Assembly (NCBI GenBank): GCA_905182895.1
Contig: CAJJDD010000004.1
Location: 90,126-154,125, forward strand
Length of the DNA stretch: 64,000 nt
Reading direction: 5' to 3'
Origin: Flavobacteriales bacterium UBA4466
Lineage (GTDB): Bacteria; Bacteroidota; Bacteroidia; Flavobacteriales_D; Sanyastnellaceae
In this document: one piece after another, positions 43,152-54,543 of the stretch
Position numbering within the stretch: the first letter of the stretch is position 1
Layout of the letters: each line of letters opens with the position of its first letter
The notes under the pieces: model-generated
The model's input: the letters and a program-made list of their open reading frames with translations, nothing else
What the model was told of the DNA's origin: nothing
Databases searched by the model: none
Translations under genes and position numbers: made by a program

Positions 43152-45386
43152 ATGAAACCCGAGAGTCTTATAAAAGAGTTTGGCCTATCTGCAAAAGCCA
43201 TAAAATCTCTTGATGGGTATGCAAGCATAAATTACAAGATCACTACTGCAGAAGGTAATTATATTCTCAAGTATTATAAAAACCCTGAAGAGTTGGAACT
43301 TATTCAAGGGGAAGTTGAGAGTATTTCTGCTGTTCAAAATCAGGTAGAAATAGACCTTCCGCTTCAAAAAAGTGAATTGAAAGTTCTGTCTGATGGCTCG
43401 TTTATTCGATTGAGTTCTTTTGTAGAAGGGAACTTTCTGCATGAAGTTCCTCACACTTCTGAACTTTTAGAAGACCTTGGAGAGAAAATTGCTGCGCTAA
43501 ACACAGCTCAATCTTCTCTAAAAAATACTGCTATCAAGGCTAGAAAATCCAAATGGGATTTACAATATACCCTATTAAATGAATCTAAGTTGAGGTTCAT
43601 AGAAAATCCATTTGATAGAAACATCGTTTCCTATTTTATGGACAGGCACCATATGCAGGTTTCTCCTATACAAGATTCTCTGCGCTCGCAAGTCATTCAT
43701 GGTGACCTGAATGAAAATAATATTTTGGTCGATGAAAATTCGCTGACTGGACTTATCGATTTTGGAGATATTTGTCACAGCCCTTTGATAAATGAAGTAG
43801 CTATATCCCTCACTTACATTATCTTATTAAATCCAAATAACTGGCTGGAATCTGCTTCATCAGTTTTGAGAGGCTATGTTGGTGAAAATGCATTGCAACG
43901 CCAAGAAATAGAACTCCTTTACCAACTCATAGCTTCTAGATTATGCATAAGTGTCTTGAACTCCGCAGAAGCCAAAGCTGAGAATGGCGCTACAGAATAC
44001 ATCTTACAAAACGAGAAACCTGCCTGGAAAACTCTCAGATTTTGGATACGAACCAATCCTATATTAGTGAAAAATACTTTTCTAAAAGTATGCGGATTTC
44101 ACATAGACCCTCCAGATTCCGAGACACAACTTACAAAAAGAGAAAAAGTAGCTAGTGGCTCATTAAGCCTGAGCTATTCGGAACCGATTCATATGTCTTC
44201 TGCCGCATTTCAATACATGTTTGACACCTCAGGAAACACTTATCTGGATGCTTATAATAACATTCCTCACTTAGGACACTGCCATCCAGAAATAGCTAAG
44301 GTGATTTCTGAAAAAGCACGAACACTAAATACTAACACTCGTTATTTATATAACGAATACACCTCCTACTCAGAGAAGCTGCTGGCTAAATTTCCAAAGC
44401 AACTAGACAAGGTTCTTTTGGTTAATTCTGGAAGTGCTGCCAGTGACCTCGCCATAAGGATGGCTAAGACTATTACAGAGAGAAGTTTCATAGCGGTACT
44501 GGAGCATGGCTATCATGGAAACACCATGCTTGGAATAGATGCGAGCTCGTATAAGTTTGATGGAAAGGGCGGAAAAGGAAAACCAGACAATGTGATAAAA
44601 CTTCCTCTGCCCAAAGAATATAGAGGAGCGCACTCTACAGGAAAAGCCTATGCGCTAGAAGCCATTTCTATTTTGGAAAAGCATATAGCGCTGGGTGAAA
44701 AACCTGCGGCATTTTTAGCAGAACCTATTTCTGGGTGTGGTGGTCAAGTGCCATTGGCTAAAGATTATTTAGCAGAGCTAAAACCGTTTTTAGAAAAGCA
44801 TGGAATCCTCCTAATCATAGATGAAGTCCAAACCGGTTTTGGTAGATTAGGGAGTCATTTCTGGGGATTTGAAATGCACGGCATCATTCCAGATCTAGTC
44901 ATTTTAGGCAAACCGATGGGTAACGGACATCCTATAGGCGGTGTAATTACCAGAGCGGATTTATCGGCTCAATTTGATACAGGAATGGAGTTCTTTAGTT
45001 CCTTCGGGGGTAACCCTATATCATGCGCTATAGGAGAAAAAGTACTGCACATTATAGAGGCAGAAAGTCTTCAGGAAAATGCTTTGAAAGTAGGGAATTA
45101 CTGGAGAGATGAATTACTAGCGTTGCAACGCAGATTCTCTGTGATGGCAGATGTGCGTGGATACGGAATTTTTATAGGAATCGAATTCTTAAACGATGAC
45201 CACACTCCTGCCACTGAAATTGCTCAGAACATAAAAAACAAAATGAAAGAACATTTCATACTAACAAGTACAGATGGTCCATTCGATAATGTATTGAAAA
45301 TGAAAGCTCCTTTATGCTTCTCAAAGGAGAATGTGGATGAGTTTATGGGTAAGCTTATTTGTGCCCTAGGGGAGGTTTGCCCATAA
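43152..45386 (+). CDS. Kinase (APH-like) fused to class III PLP phospho-lyase/aminotransferase
   Basis: 744 aa, intact. Residues about 1-290 form an aminoglycoside phosphotransferase-like kinase: QVIHGDLNENNILVDE (catalytic Asp) and GLIDFGDICHSPL (metal Asp). Residues about 310-740 form a fold-I PLP enzyme: LVNSGSAASDLAIRMA, LEHGYHGNTML, IDEVQTGFGRLG and the PLP Lys in VILGKPMGNGHPIGG. VILGKPMGNGHP, the DVRGYGIFIG segment and LTSTDGPFDNVLKMK closely resemble ETNPPL/PHYKPL (AGXT2L) phospho-lyases, which split phosphoethanolamine or phosphohydroxylysine. In a fusion, the kinase would make the phosphate ester that the lyase removes. The substrate is not known. Confidence 0.88.
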   Translation: MKPESLIKEFGLSAKAIKSLDGYASINYKITTAEGNYILKYYKNPEELELIQGEVESISAVQNQVEIDLPLQKSELKVLSDGSFIRLSSFVEGNFLHEVPHTSELLEDLGEKIAALNTAQSSLKNTAIKARKSKWDLQYTLLNESKLRFIENPFDRNIVSYFMDRHHMQVSPIQDSLRSQVIHGDLNENNILVDENSLTGLIDFGDICHSPLINEVAISLTYIILLNPNNWLESASSVLRGYVGENALQRQEIELLYQLIASRLCISVLNSAEAKAENGATEYILQNEKPAWKTLRFWIRTNPILVKNTFLKVCGFHIDPPDSETQLTKREKVASGSLSLSYSEPIHMSSAAFQYMFDTSGNTYLDAYNNIPHLGHCHPEIAKVISEKARTLNTNTRYLYNEYTSYSEKLLAKFPKQLDKVLLVNSGSAASDLAIRMAKTITERSFIAVLEHGYHGNTMLGIDASSYKFDGKGGKGKPDNVIKLPLPKEYRGAHSTGKAYALEAISILEKHIALGEKPAAFLAEPISGCGGQVPLAKDYLAELKPFLEKHGILLIIDEVQTGFGRLGSHFWGFEMHGIIPDLVILGKPMGNGHPIGGVITRADLSAQFDTGMEFFSSFGGNPISCAIGEKVLHIIEAESLQENALKVGNYWRDELLALQRRFSVMADVRGYGIFIGIEFLNDDHTPATEIAQNIKNKMKEHFILTSTDGPFDNVLKMKAPLCFSKENVDEFMGKLICALGEVCP

Positions 45387-45412
45387 AAATTAGTTGATTA
45401 ATTAGTTACGCA

Positions 45413-45562
45413 ATGAAACAACAAATAAAACAGGATTTAAAAAATTATTCTTGTCTTTTTGAAAAAAGTTCAGTTGATTTCTGGGAGAGATCGAAGTATT
45501 CAAAACACAGTATTAAAAAACCGAAAAATCTTAAGTGCTTCAACTATAGAGGTAAATCTTAA
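45413..45562 (+). CDS. Possible small protein of 49 aa
   Basis: ATG at 45413, TAA at 45560-45562. It begins MKQQIKQDLKNYSCLFEKSS and is basic and polar, with no membrane helix. It lies between the fusion gene (26 bases upstream) and a terminator 15 bases downstream, which raises its odds a little. I do not recognise it. Confidence 0.25.
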   Translation: MKQQIKQDLKNYSCLFEKSSVDFWERSKYSKHSIKKPKNLKCFNYRGKS

Positions 45563-45576
45563 GAAATCATTGAGAT

Positions 45577-45605
45577 AAAAAAAACTGCTTTTAGCAGTTT
45601 TTTTT
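45577..45605. terminator. Bidirectional terminator
   Basis: Stem of about 13 bases, AAAAACTGCT/AGCAGTTTTT type, with arms at 45577-45589 and 45593-45605, a 3-base loop and A- and T-runs on both sides. It serves the fusion gene on plus and the giant surface gene on minus. Confidence 0.8.
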
Positions 45606-45663
45606 CATCTCTTAATTTTACTAAATAATCTGAGGCTTATATTAAGTTACCGTAAGCCTATAT

Positions 45664-48600
45664 CTAATCTTGATTTGCATTATCGCAGGGCTGTCCAAAC
45701 AACCAATGTAAGAGCATCAATTAAATCTTTCCAACCATCTCCATTTAAATCACATATGCAGGTACCACTAAAACAACCATAATTTCCAAGTAGAATACCC
45801 AAGTCAGCTGTTGATCTATTTCCATCAAAGTCGAAATCTCCTAAGCAGGAAAATGCCGCTTGTGCATCTGTTCCTAAAACAGTAATCTCTTGAGAGAATG
45901 TTGACTCATTTCCGGCACAATCTATAGCTGACCATATTCTCGTAACTAGGTAGGTAGGACAGCAGTCTAAGTCTACAGCTATATCTCCTGCTCCACTCAC
46001 TGCTTGATTTATACCTTGTGAAGAATCTATGTATAGACCTTCATAATAAAGCCATCCACCCAACCCTAGGTTAGGACCAACGTTATTTGCACCTACTCCA
46101 TACTGCCAACCAACAGAAAGGTTAAAAGGAATATGAGCTATTTCTAAGTATGAACCTTCAAAATCACCCCAACCTTCCATATAAGCACCATTGCTATCTA
46201 TAATGTAATAAATCCAATCTTCGTAACTATCTCCTGCCAAGTCGTAATCATCTTTATAAATATTACCTGGAATGGAAGACCAGTCTGCCCAATTCACACC
46301 GTTAACCAGATGGATATTGACGTGCCATCCTCCATTTGGATTAGCCTGATCATAGAAAGTTCCAGTAATAATAGCTTCTTCGCCATTTCCCATATCTTCA
46401 TAAGTGTTCACTTGAGAGAATACAACGTTGTAATTACTTTCTCCACCAGAATTGGGTAACCCAAATAAAGACATTGCCCAATCAGCTTGAGCATTTAGTG
46501 GCTGAACACCTTCACAATTGGTATCAGCCTCTGGGTCTGGATTGAATCCATTAAACTCTTCGACAAACACAACCTCTATCAATTCATCACAATTATCGGT
46601 TACTGTTACTTCTGGAACCTCAGGCAATTCATCCTGACATAAAAGCTCAATTTCTGCTTCGGGTAGGTTAGTAAATTCAGGTGCCGATGTATCTACGATT
46701 GTAATCGTTTGAATACAAGAGCTGGAGTTTCCACATAGATCAGTCGCTGTCCAAGTTCTTGTGATTACCGTTATACAATCATCAGAATCTTCTGATTCAA
46801 CAGATGTTAATGTCACATCATTACAAGCATCGGTAGCAGTAGCTTCTCCGTATATTGGAGATTCATCGCATTCATGCTCCATGTCTTCAGGACATATCAT
46901 TACAGGAGGTGTTACATCGTAAGTTCTAGAAACAAGAGTAGTAGCAGTTGCATCATTACCACAGTCATCAGATACAGTAAACGTGTAAACTCTAGATTGA
47001 GAGCAACCAAGAGTTACAACATCACCAGCAACAGCAATTAAGTCTCCACCACTAGAACAGTTGTCAGTCCAAATAGTAGTAAGCGTTGGCCAATCACCGT
47101 TACACCCTTCTAAGCTGTAATCAGCAACATCAACAATGGTAGGAGGTGTTACATCGTAAGTTCTAGAAACAAGAGTAGTAGCAGTTGCAGGGTTACCACA
47201 AGCATCTTCTAAAGAGAAAGTATAAACTCTAGATTGAGAGCATCCAAGAATTGAAACATCACCAGCAACAGCAGTTAAGTCTCCACCAGTAGAACAGTTG
47301 TCAGTCCAAGTAGTAGTAAGCGTTGGCCAGTCACCGGTACACCCTTCTAGGCTGTAATCAGCGACATCAACAATGGTAGGAGGTGTTACATCGTAAGTTC
47401 TAGAAACAAGAGTAGTAGCAGTTGCATCATTACCACAGTCATCAGATACAGTAAACGTGTAAACTCTAGATTGAGAGCATCCAAGAGTTACAACATCACC
47501 AGCAACAGCAATTAAGTCTCCACCACTAGAACAGTTGTCAGTCCAAATAGTAGTAAGCGTTGGCCAGTCACCGGTACACCCTTCTAAGCTGTAATCAGCA
47601 ACATCAACAATGGTAGGAGGTGTTACATCGTAAGTTCTAGAAACAAGAGTAGTAGCAGTTGCATCATTACCACAGTCATCTTCTACAGAGAAAGTATAAA
47701 CTCTAGATTGAGAGCAACCAAGAGTTGAAACATCACCAGCAACAGCAGTTAAGTCTCCACCAGTAGAACAGTTGTCAGTCCAAGTAGTAGTAAGCGTTGG
47801 CCAGTCACCGGTACACCCTTCTAGGCTGTAATCAGCGACATCAACAATGGTAGGAGGTGTTACATCGTAAGTTCTAGAAACAAGAGTAGTAGCAGTTGCA
47901 GGGTTACCACAAGCATCTTCTACAGAGAAAGTATAAACTCTAGATTGAGAACAACCAAGAGTTGAAACATCACCAGCAACAGCAGTTAAGTCTCCACCAG
48001 TAGAACAGTTGTCAGTCCAAGTAGTAGTAAGCGTTGGCCAGTCACCGGTACACCCTTCTAGGCTGTAATCAGCGACATCAACAATGGTAGGAGGTGTTAC
48101 ATCGTAAGTTCTAGAAACAAGAGTAGTAGCAGTTGCAGGGTTACCACAAGCATCTTCTACAGTGAAAGTATAAACTCTAGATTGAGAGCATCCAAGAGTT
48201 GAAACATCACCAGCAACAGCAGTTAAGTCTCCACCAGTAGAACAGTTGTCAGTCCAAGTAGTAGTAAGCGTTGGCCAGTCACCGGTACACCCTTCTAGGC
48301 TGTAATCAGCGACATCAACAATGGTAGGAGGTGTTACATCGTAAAGTTATAGTCTGAGAACAAGAGTTAAAGTTTCCACATAGGTCAGTCGCTGTCCAAG
48401 TTCTTGTGATTACCGTTACATTCGATTGGGCTAGTTGAATCAACAAATGTTATTGTCACATCACTGCAGTTATCATCAACTGAAGGTTGTGGGAAGTCGA
48501 ACTGAGCTACACACTCTAGAGTCTCGTCTTCAGCGCATATGATTTCTGGAGGCGTTGTATCTACTATTGTTATTGTTCTGCTTACTGTAGTTGTGTTTCC

Positions 48601-51600
48601 ACATTCATCAGAAGCTATATATGAGTAAACATAAGTTTGCGGACACTCCTCAGACGAATCTGTGCACAAAACATCTCCATTATCGATTTCTCCATCTACA
48701 TAATTTTCATTTATAGAAGATAGTGTCTCTACCATTTGAGATGGTGAATATGTTGTATTACATCCTCCGAACACCTCATTAGCTGTGATAACTATATCTT
48801 CTATTCTCCAGCCGTTAAAAGGTCCACCAATAAAAATTTGATTTTTCAGTAATTGCTCCGACTCACCGAAACCCTCAAATAACTCATCAAACCTTAAAGT
48901 TAACGTAATAGCTACCAAATGTCCTGCAAGTGAATTTTCATATCCATCGGGATTAGTAAGATTTTCAAATAGTATCGAAGGAATTCCTCCTGAAGGAAGA
49001 AAACTCTCTACATCAGAGGGAGAAGTTAGCGTCAAAGTGGTTTCACATCCTACAACAAGTGTGTTAGGAAATGCTAAATCAAAATTGACATCCCTAAACA
49101 TCCCAGAGTTATTTCCGTTAGCTGGCGCACCCCATCCACCAGGGGTTTGCGTTCTGAATTGTCCACAATCGGCCGTTTCAGTTCCAAGCTCTGTAACTGT
49201 CGTTACTACGTTTACATTAGAACAATTATCTGACCATACTCCTATATACATCGATTCTTCATCTCCGCATTCAATAGTCAAGTTTTCTGGTAATTCTTCT
49301 ACAACTGGTGCTGTTGTATCTGGTGTCAATATAAATGTTGAACTACATTCTTCATTTTGGTCACAAGCATCTGTTACGCTATAGCTAATTATTATTGTCG
49401 CTCCAGCGCAAACATTTGATGGCAGTGTTGGAGGATAACTAATATTTTGACCGTCTAGAGTTACTGTATACGTTTCATTTATTGGTTCTGACCCTCCTGA
49501 AAAAGAAAAACCATCTAGCCAAGTATTGAATTCCGTACTTATGACATCAGTACAATTTAATATGACGTCATTTGGACAAGTAACCACGGGGCCATCCGTG
49601 TCTATCAGCGTGATGGTAACGTCCTCAATGTCTAATGGACACTCATCATTACCCCACCTAACCCATATGTCATATAAACCAGGCGCTATACCTGTTATTG
49701 CAGCTGAACCTATAACATCTGAGTAATTATATGGATAAGTTACTCCTCCATCTATTGAGAACTCAATATTAGTTCTATCCGATGAATCTGAGAAATTAAA
49801 AGTTATAGTTCCTGTTTGGTCAATACATGAAGCCTGTGTAGCTGAAGCATTAGCTTCTGGGAAAACGCACAATTCTTCACACGATACGTTAACAGAATAA
49901 GTGCTTGAACAGCCATTAGAATCTGTTATCACAACACTATATTCTCCTGCACATAATCCGCTTAAATCCTGATTCGTAGAGCCATTACTCCATAAATAAG
50001 TATAGGGTGCTGATCTTGGTATAACTGTTAAATCTATAGTTGCCACACTATCACAGCCGTGTATTGTCTGTAAAGTATCTACATAAATTCCAGTTGTACT
50101 ACAACTGTAAATGGGCCAAATACCTCATCAATTACTGGGCTGTCACACGAAGAATCCAACGTCCCGTGGAGAACCCAATCTCCTTCTTGTGTCCAAAACT
50201 GTGGGTCATTATGCTCATGCCATTGTTCATGGTTTGCATTATCGAAATTAAACGTGTACGATTCACCGTTTTCTAATGTCCATTGTCCTAATATATTATC
50301 GTGATAATCATAAGCCACTCCCAATACTCCGGACGTACCTGTAAACAACAAACCAGGACATCTTCACATAAACAATTGTTTAGAGATATCACCTGAACCT
50401 TCACCATCACATACAGTGTTCTCTGAAACTTCAAGTGTAGCTTCAGGTCCATTGGTGTCATCGGTAACTTCTACATCATAAGTCGATAAACAACCATTTT
50501 CGGCTGTTACTGTAACTGAATAGATTCCAGCGCACAACCCAGTAGCCTCTTGTGTTGTCTGTCCATTACTCCATAGGTAGGTAAAAGGAGCTTGACCTAA
50601 AGTTACGTTAGCAATAGCAGATCCATTACAAGACCCTGAAGTATTTTGATCACCACACCATCCATCTTCTGGAGTTGCTATTCCTTCTATAATAAACATT
50701 ATATCTGAAGCATTTGGATCCGGGTTAGGCACAAAATCACCATTACTACTAATTCCATCACCTACATTAGTAGGTTGCGAACAAGATGTATGACAATCGA
50801 AGGAAAAACCATTGACCGTAAATTGCGAATTGGTTCCGAACCTATTGCCATAACCACTTGCGTTAGGGTCCGCTTCGATAAGTATAAAATCATTTAAAGA
50901 GTGTACACCAGTATATGTAGTGTTGCTGTAGCCTTCAGTTGAAAACTCAATAGTTGCTGGGCTCGTTGGACCGACATAACGTAAGTAAAGACCACTAATA
51001 TGGTCATGATCATCACCGTGCGATTGACAACACTCCTCATCTCCCCCATTATCATTACCTCCATCACACACTGAATTTGGTGTGCTAGATACAGAAAGGT
51101 CAAGGTCACAATCTTCGATAAAATCAAAGGATATGTCAAGAGACCCACAGTTATCTCCTTGGCTATTATCTTGGCTGAAGGAGTTAACGATTATATTATG
51201 TGAACCCAGACCTGCGCTCCAAATACCGTCCTCAGGAAAACTGTAAGCCGCTTCATTATCTGTGAATGACTCATTATCCACTATCCAACTAATACTTTCT
51301 ATGTTTCCAGAAACATGAGCATCTAAGTAATAAAAATCAGGCAAAATCGTTTGGGTGAGAATGAGGTTATCACCATTATTAATTGGTCCATAAACAACAG
51401 TTCCATCAGAGGAGTCATGAATATAAACTCCATCTAACGTACCACAAGTATTAGTATTCTCACCGCACCATCCATCTTCTGCAGTTGCTATTCCTTCTAT
51501 AATAAACATTATATCTGAAGCATTTGGATTCGGATTAGAAACAAAATTACCGTTACTACTGATTCCGTCACCTACATTAGTAGGATTTGAACAAGATGTA

Positions 51601-52653
51601 TGACAAGCAAACGTAAGACCATTGACTGTAAAATTTGAATTCGTTCCAAACCTATTGTTGTAACCACTTGCATTAGGGTCCGCTTCTATAAGTATAAAAT
51701 CATCAAATGAGTGTGTACCACTATAACTGGTGTTACTGTAGCCTTCAGTTGAAAACTCAATAGTTGCTGGGCTCGTTGGACCGACATACCTTAAGTAAAG
51801 ACCACTTATATGATCATGATCACCGTGCGATTGACAACAATCCGAATTTCCAAAAGAATATTCAGAACCACCTCCGGAACAACTGATTGTCCATTCCTCA
51901 ATCTGCTCTTCATCTTCGGTATCCCAAATTTGCCAAATTTGACCATCAGAAACGTTCTTTATAACGGTCTGACCTGATTCAATGTTTGTTTCATCAGACC
52001 AACCACTATCCGAATCATATTTCCACAAAACACGATCTAAGCCACCTTCATTAACAAATGTTACATTGCAATTTGCATTTACACGTGATTCCAGATAAAG
52101 AGAATTTGAGGTGTCATTATTTTCGATTGGCTCAAATACTCGATCTTCAGAATAATTTGCCGGGTTCTTTCTACCGACATGCCTTGAATAAAAACCATTG
52201 ATATGATCATAATCATCACCGTGGGATTGACAACACTCTTCGCCTTCTCCATTATCTCCATCTCCCGAATTTCCAAAATAATATCTAGAACTACCTCCGG
52301 AACAACTGATTGTCCATTCCTCAATCTTCTCTTCATCTTCTTTATCCCAGATTTGCCAAATTTGGCAATCAGAAACATCTTTTGTAACGGTCTGACCGGA
52401 ATCAATATCTGTTTCATCAGAACGAGCACCATCCGAATCATATTTGCACAAAACACGATCTAAGCCACCTTCATTGACAAAGGTTACAGTGCAATTTACA
52501 TTAACAGGTGATTCTAGATAGATAGAACTGCAAGTATCGCTGTTTTCGATTGGCTCAAAGACTAGATCTTCAGAATAATAGAAGGGCGCCAGTTGCTAAA
52601 AAAATCTATAAAGAAAAGAAGAATGTTAGACTTGGAGAATAGAATTTTCTCAT
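45664..52653 (-). CDS. Giant SprB-repeat/HYR surface protein with dockerin-like C-terminus (frame-broken)
   Basis: About 2,330 codons. The ATG at 52653 gives signal peptide MRKFYSPSLTFFFSL, broken at about 52605. N-terminal part: two copies of a FEPIEN...WTISCSGG module, then two DUF7467-like units (GLYLRYVGPTSPATIEF, HTSCSNPTNVGDG) each preceded by CCQSHGD. SprB-type repeats (FTYLWSNGQTTQE, YTYLWSNGSTNQD) at about 50585 and 50000. HYR-like ends (DTTPPEIICAEDETLECVA) near 48500. Six near-identical 79-aa repeats at 46904-48325. C-terminus: CLGDFDFDGNRSTADLGILL and CDLNGDGWKDLIDAL, dockerin-like with no type A or B T9SS domain. Frame breaks at about 52605, 50350, 50060, 48400 and 48343, and at about 45690 (before LFGQPCD, giving the TAG at 45664). 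Likely an extracellular adhesin. Confidence 0.82.
46904..48338 (-). repeat. Six tandem 237-bp (79-aa) repeats plus a partial seventh
   Basis: Identical starts (AGGAGGTGTTACATCGTAA) at 46904, 47141, 47378, 47615, 47852, 48089 and 48326, spaced exactly 237 bases. On the minus strand each encodes TIVDVADYSLEGC, then WTDNCS, GGDL, GCSQSRVYTFTV, CGN and SRTYDVTPP. Three unit types occur, in protein order Y, Y, Z, X, Y, X, where X and Y differ in a few codons and Z mixes both. This is typical of exchange between units. There is no ATG, GTG or TTG in the frame of the units, so no short ORF starts inside. Confidence 0.95.
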
Positions 52654-52904
52654 TTGGTGGGGGGTTTTTTTTGAAATCTAGATCTTAGCCGCTATAAAAA
52701 TTACGTAAAAAAAAACCAACCTATTACATACGGGTTAAATTAATGTCATTTATCGAATTGTCTAAAATTCAATACATAATTTTCGATTTTCTTGACCTAA
52801 ATCATACAAAACTAAGCTACGAAAATAAATGATATAATTAGATTTCGAAAAATTAATGGGCAGTAAATTGATTTTCATCGAAATAAAAAGAGCATTAATT
52901 CCGG

Positions 52905-53552
52905 CTACTTTTTTAGTTCAGCTATGGTTTTCGTAGGGTTGTCAGACTTAAACACAGTAGACCCTGCTACCAAAACATCTGCTCCATGATTTAGGAGTTT
53001 TGTGTAATTCTCTAAATTAACTCCTCCATCAATTTCAATTAAAGCAGAACTGTTTTTACTCAGAATCAACTCTTTTAATCGGCTCACTTTTTCGTACGTA
53101 TTTTCTATAAAATCTTGACCACCAAAGCCTGGGTTTACGCTCATAATGCACACTAAATCTACATCTTGAATAATTTCTTCAATAGAAGAAAGTGATGTAT
53201 GCGGATTTAAAGCTACACCAGCCTTCATTCCAGAGTTATGAATAGACTGGATGATCCTATGCCCATGATTTTCAGCTTCTATATGATAGGTGTAATAGTC
53301 CGCCCCGAGGTCTGCATAAACTTGCACATATCTATCTGGCTGCTGTATCATTAAATGAACATCTAATGTTTTTTTAGCCTCTTTAAAAAGAGATCCTACT
53401 AAAGGCATTCCAAAAGATATGTTTGGCACAAACAATCCATCCATTATGTCTAAATGAAACCAATCTGCCTGGCTGTCATTTACCATTTGAATATCCTTAC
53501 TAAGGTTTAAGAAATCTGCTGCAAGAATTGAAGGGGCTATTTTATGACTCAT
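52905..53552 (-). CDS. rpe: Ribulose-phosphate 3-epimerase
   Basis: 215 aa, intact. MSHKIAPSILAADFLNLSKD, then FHLDIMDGLFVPNISFG (metal-binding Asp/His), LDVHLMIQQPDRY, VCIMSVNPGFGGQDF (VNPGFGGQ motif) and IEIDGGVNLENY with VAGSTVF. It interconverts ribulose 5-phosphate and xylulose 5-phosphate in the pentose phosphate path. An upstream Met extends the frame to 53576, but the family start MSHKIAPSI is at 53552. Confidence 0.96.
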   Translation of the reverse strand: MSHKIAPSILAADFLNLSKDIQMVNDSQADWFHLDIMDGLFVPNISFGMPLVGSLFKEAKKTLDVHLMIQQPDRYVQVYADLGADYYTYHIEAENHGHRIIQSIHNSGMKAGVALNPHTSLSSIEEIIQDVDLVCIMSVNPGFGGQDFIENTYEKVSRLKELILSKNSSALIEIDGGVNLENYTKLLNHGADVLVAGSTVFKSDNPTKTIAELKK

Positions 53553-53750
53553 TACGCTCTTTTTTGTTTGTTGCAAAGGGAATACATCAGGTTCATTGAA
53601 ACGCTAAAAAAAGGACTGTCTTTATCAACATTTTAGGAACATCTAACAACAAAAATGCTAACACTCTTTAGAACAATCTTCATAATGACCTCTTGATTTG
53701 TATTCGGATAAAGTTGGCTACCTTAGAAAATAATAAATAAATAAGAGCCT

Positions 53751-53758
53751 TAGCTTTG
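53751..53758 (+). promoter_or_regulatory. Possible -7 element TAGCTTTG before coaE
   Basis: TAGCTTTG fits TAnnTTTG. If used, transcription starts at about 53764, which excludes the TTG at 53756 as start codon and favours GTG at 53774. Confidence 0.35.
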
Positions 53759-53773
53759 TTCTATCTTTACCAG

Positions 53774-54370
53774 GTGAATCAAAAAAAAATCATAGGAATA
53801 ACTGGGGGAATAGGGTCTGGAAAAAGTCTTGTTTCTGAATTATTCTCTAGTTTAGGATACCCATCCTACAACTCAGATATAGAAGCTAAAAGACTCTATC
53901 TAACTCCTGAAATAAAAAAGGAAGTTATCTCTATATTCGGAGAAGAGACTTACTCTGGGAATGTATTAAACAAAGCTGTACTAGCCTCCAAAGCTTTCTC
54001 AGACAATGAACTTCTCGAAAAATTAAATCAACTCATCCATCCTGCCTTAGGAAGACATTTTAAAAACTGGGTAGAAGAACAAGATTCTGATCTTGTTTTC
54101 AAAGAAGCAGCCATCTTAATCGAATCTGGAGCTTACAAGAGCTGTAATGGTATAATTACCGTATCCACACCCGAAAGTCTCAGAATCGAGCGTGTAATGG
54201 CTCGAGATGGAGTTTCTGAAGCTGAAGTTAAAACCAGAATGGATAAACAGCTTTCAGATAAAGAAAGGGAGTCTTATGCCGATTGGGTAATTCTAAATGA
54301 CGGAACCAGTTCTGTCATCAAGCAACTCATGAAGATTAGGGAATTGATAACTGAGATTCATCTTTCCTGA
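53774..54370 (+). CDS. coaE: Dephospho-CoA kinase
   Basis: About 198 aa, intact. P-loop IGITGGIGSGKSLVSELF (about residues 6-22), then YNSDIEAKRLY (Asp, dephospho-CoA site), LNQLIHPALG, VFKEAAILIESGAY and the lid RVMARDGVSEAEVKTRMDKQ. It adds the final phosphate to make CoA. The start is uncertain: TTG at 53756 or GTG at 53774; the promoter-like text and family length favour GTG. No neighbour points to a shared operon. Confidence 0.93.
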   Translation: MNQKKIIGITGGIGSGKSLVSELFSSLGYPSYNSDIEAKRLYLTPEIKKEVISIFGEETYSGNVLNKAVLASKAFSDNELLEKLNQLIHPALGRHFKNWVEEQDSDLVFKEAAILIESGAYKSCNGIITVSTPESLRIERVMARDGVSEAEVKTRMDKQLSDKERESYADWVILNDGTSSVIKQLMKIRELITEIHLS

Positions 54371-54543
54371 GACCTAAACAACTATACATCAATAAACTTA
54401 TCAACCATCAATAGAGTTAGAATCGGCCCTATTTCCGACTAAACAAATATTAGAATCAAAAAGACTTTGGACTAAAGCGGAATTAGAATCCCGAATTAAA
54501 CGTCAATCCTTCATCATTAAAAATTGATTAATTAGAATCAAGA

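Noticed and set aside
46904..48338. CRISPR-like array
   Set aside because: The repeats are 237 bases long, in frame, with no unique spacers; they encode tandem protein repeats.
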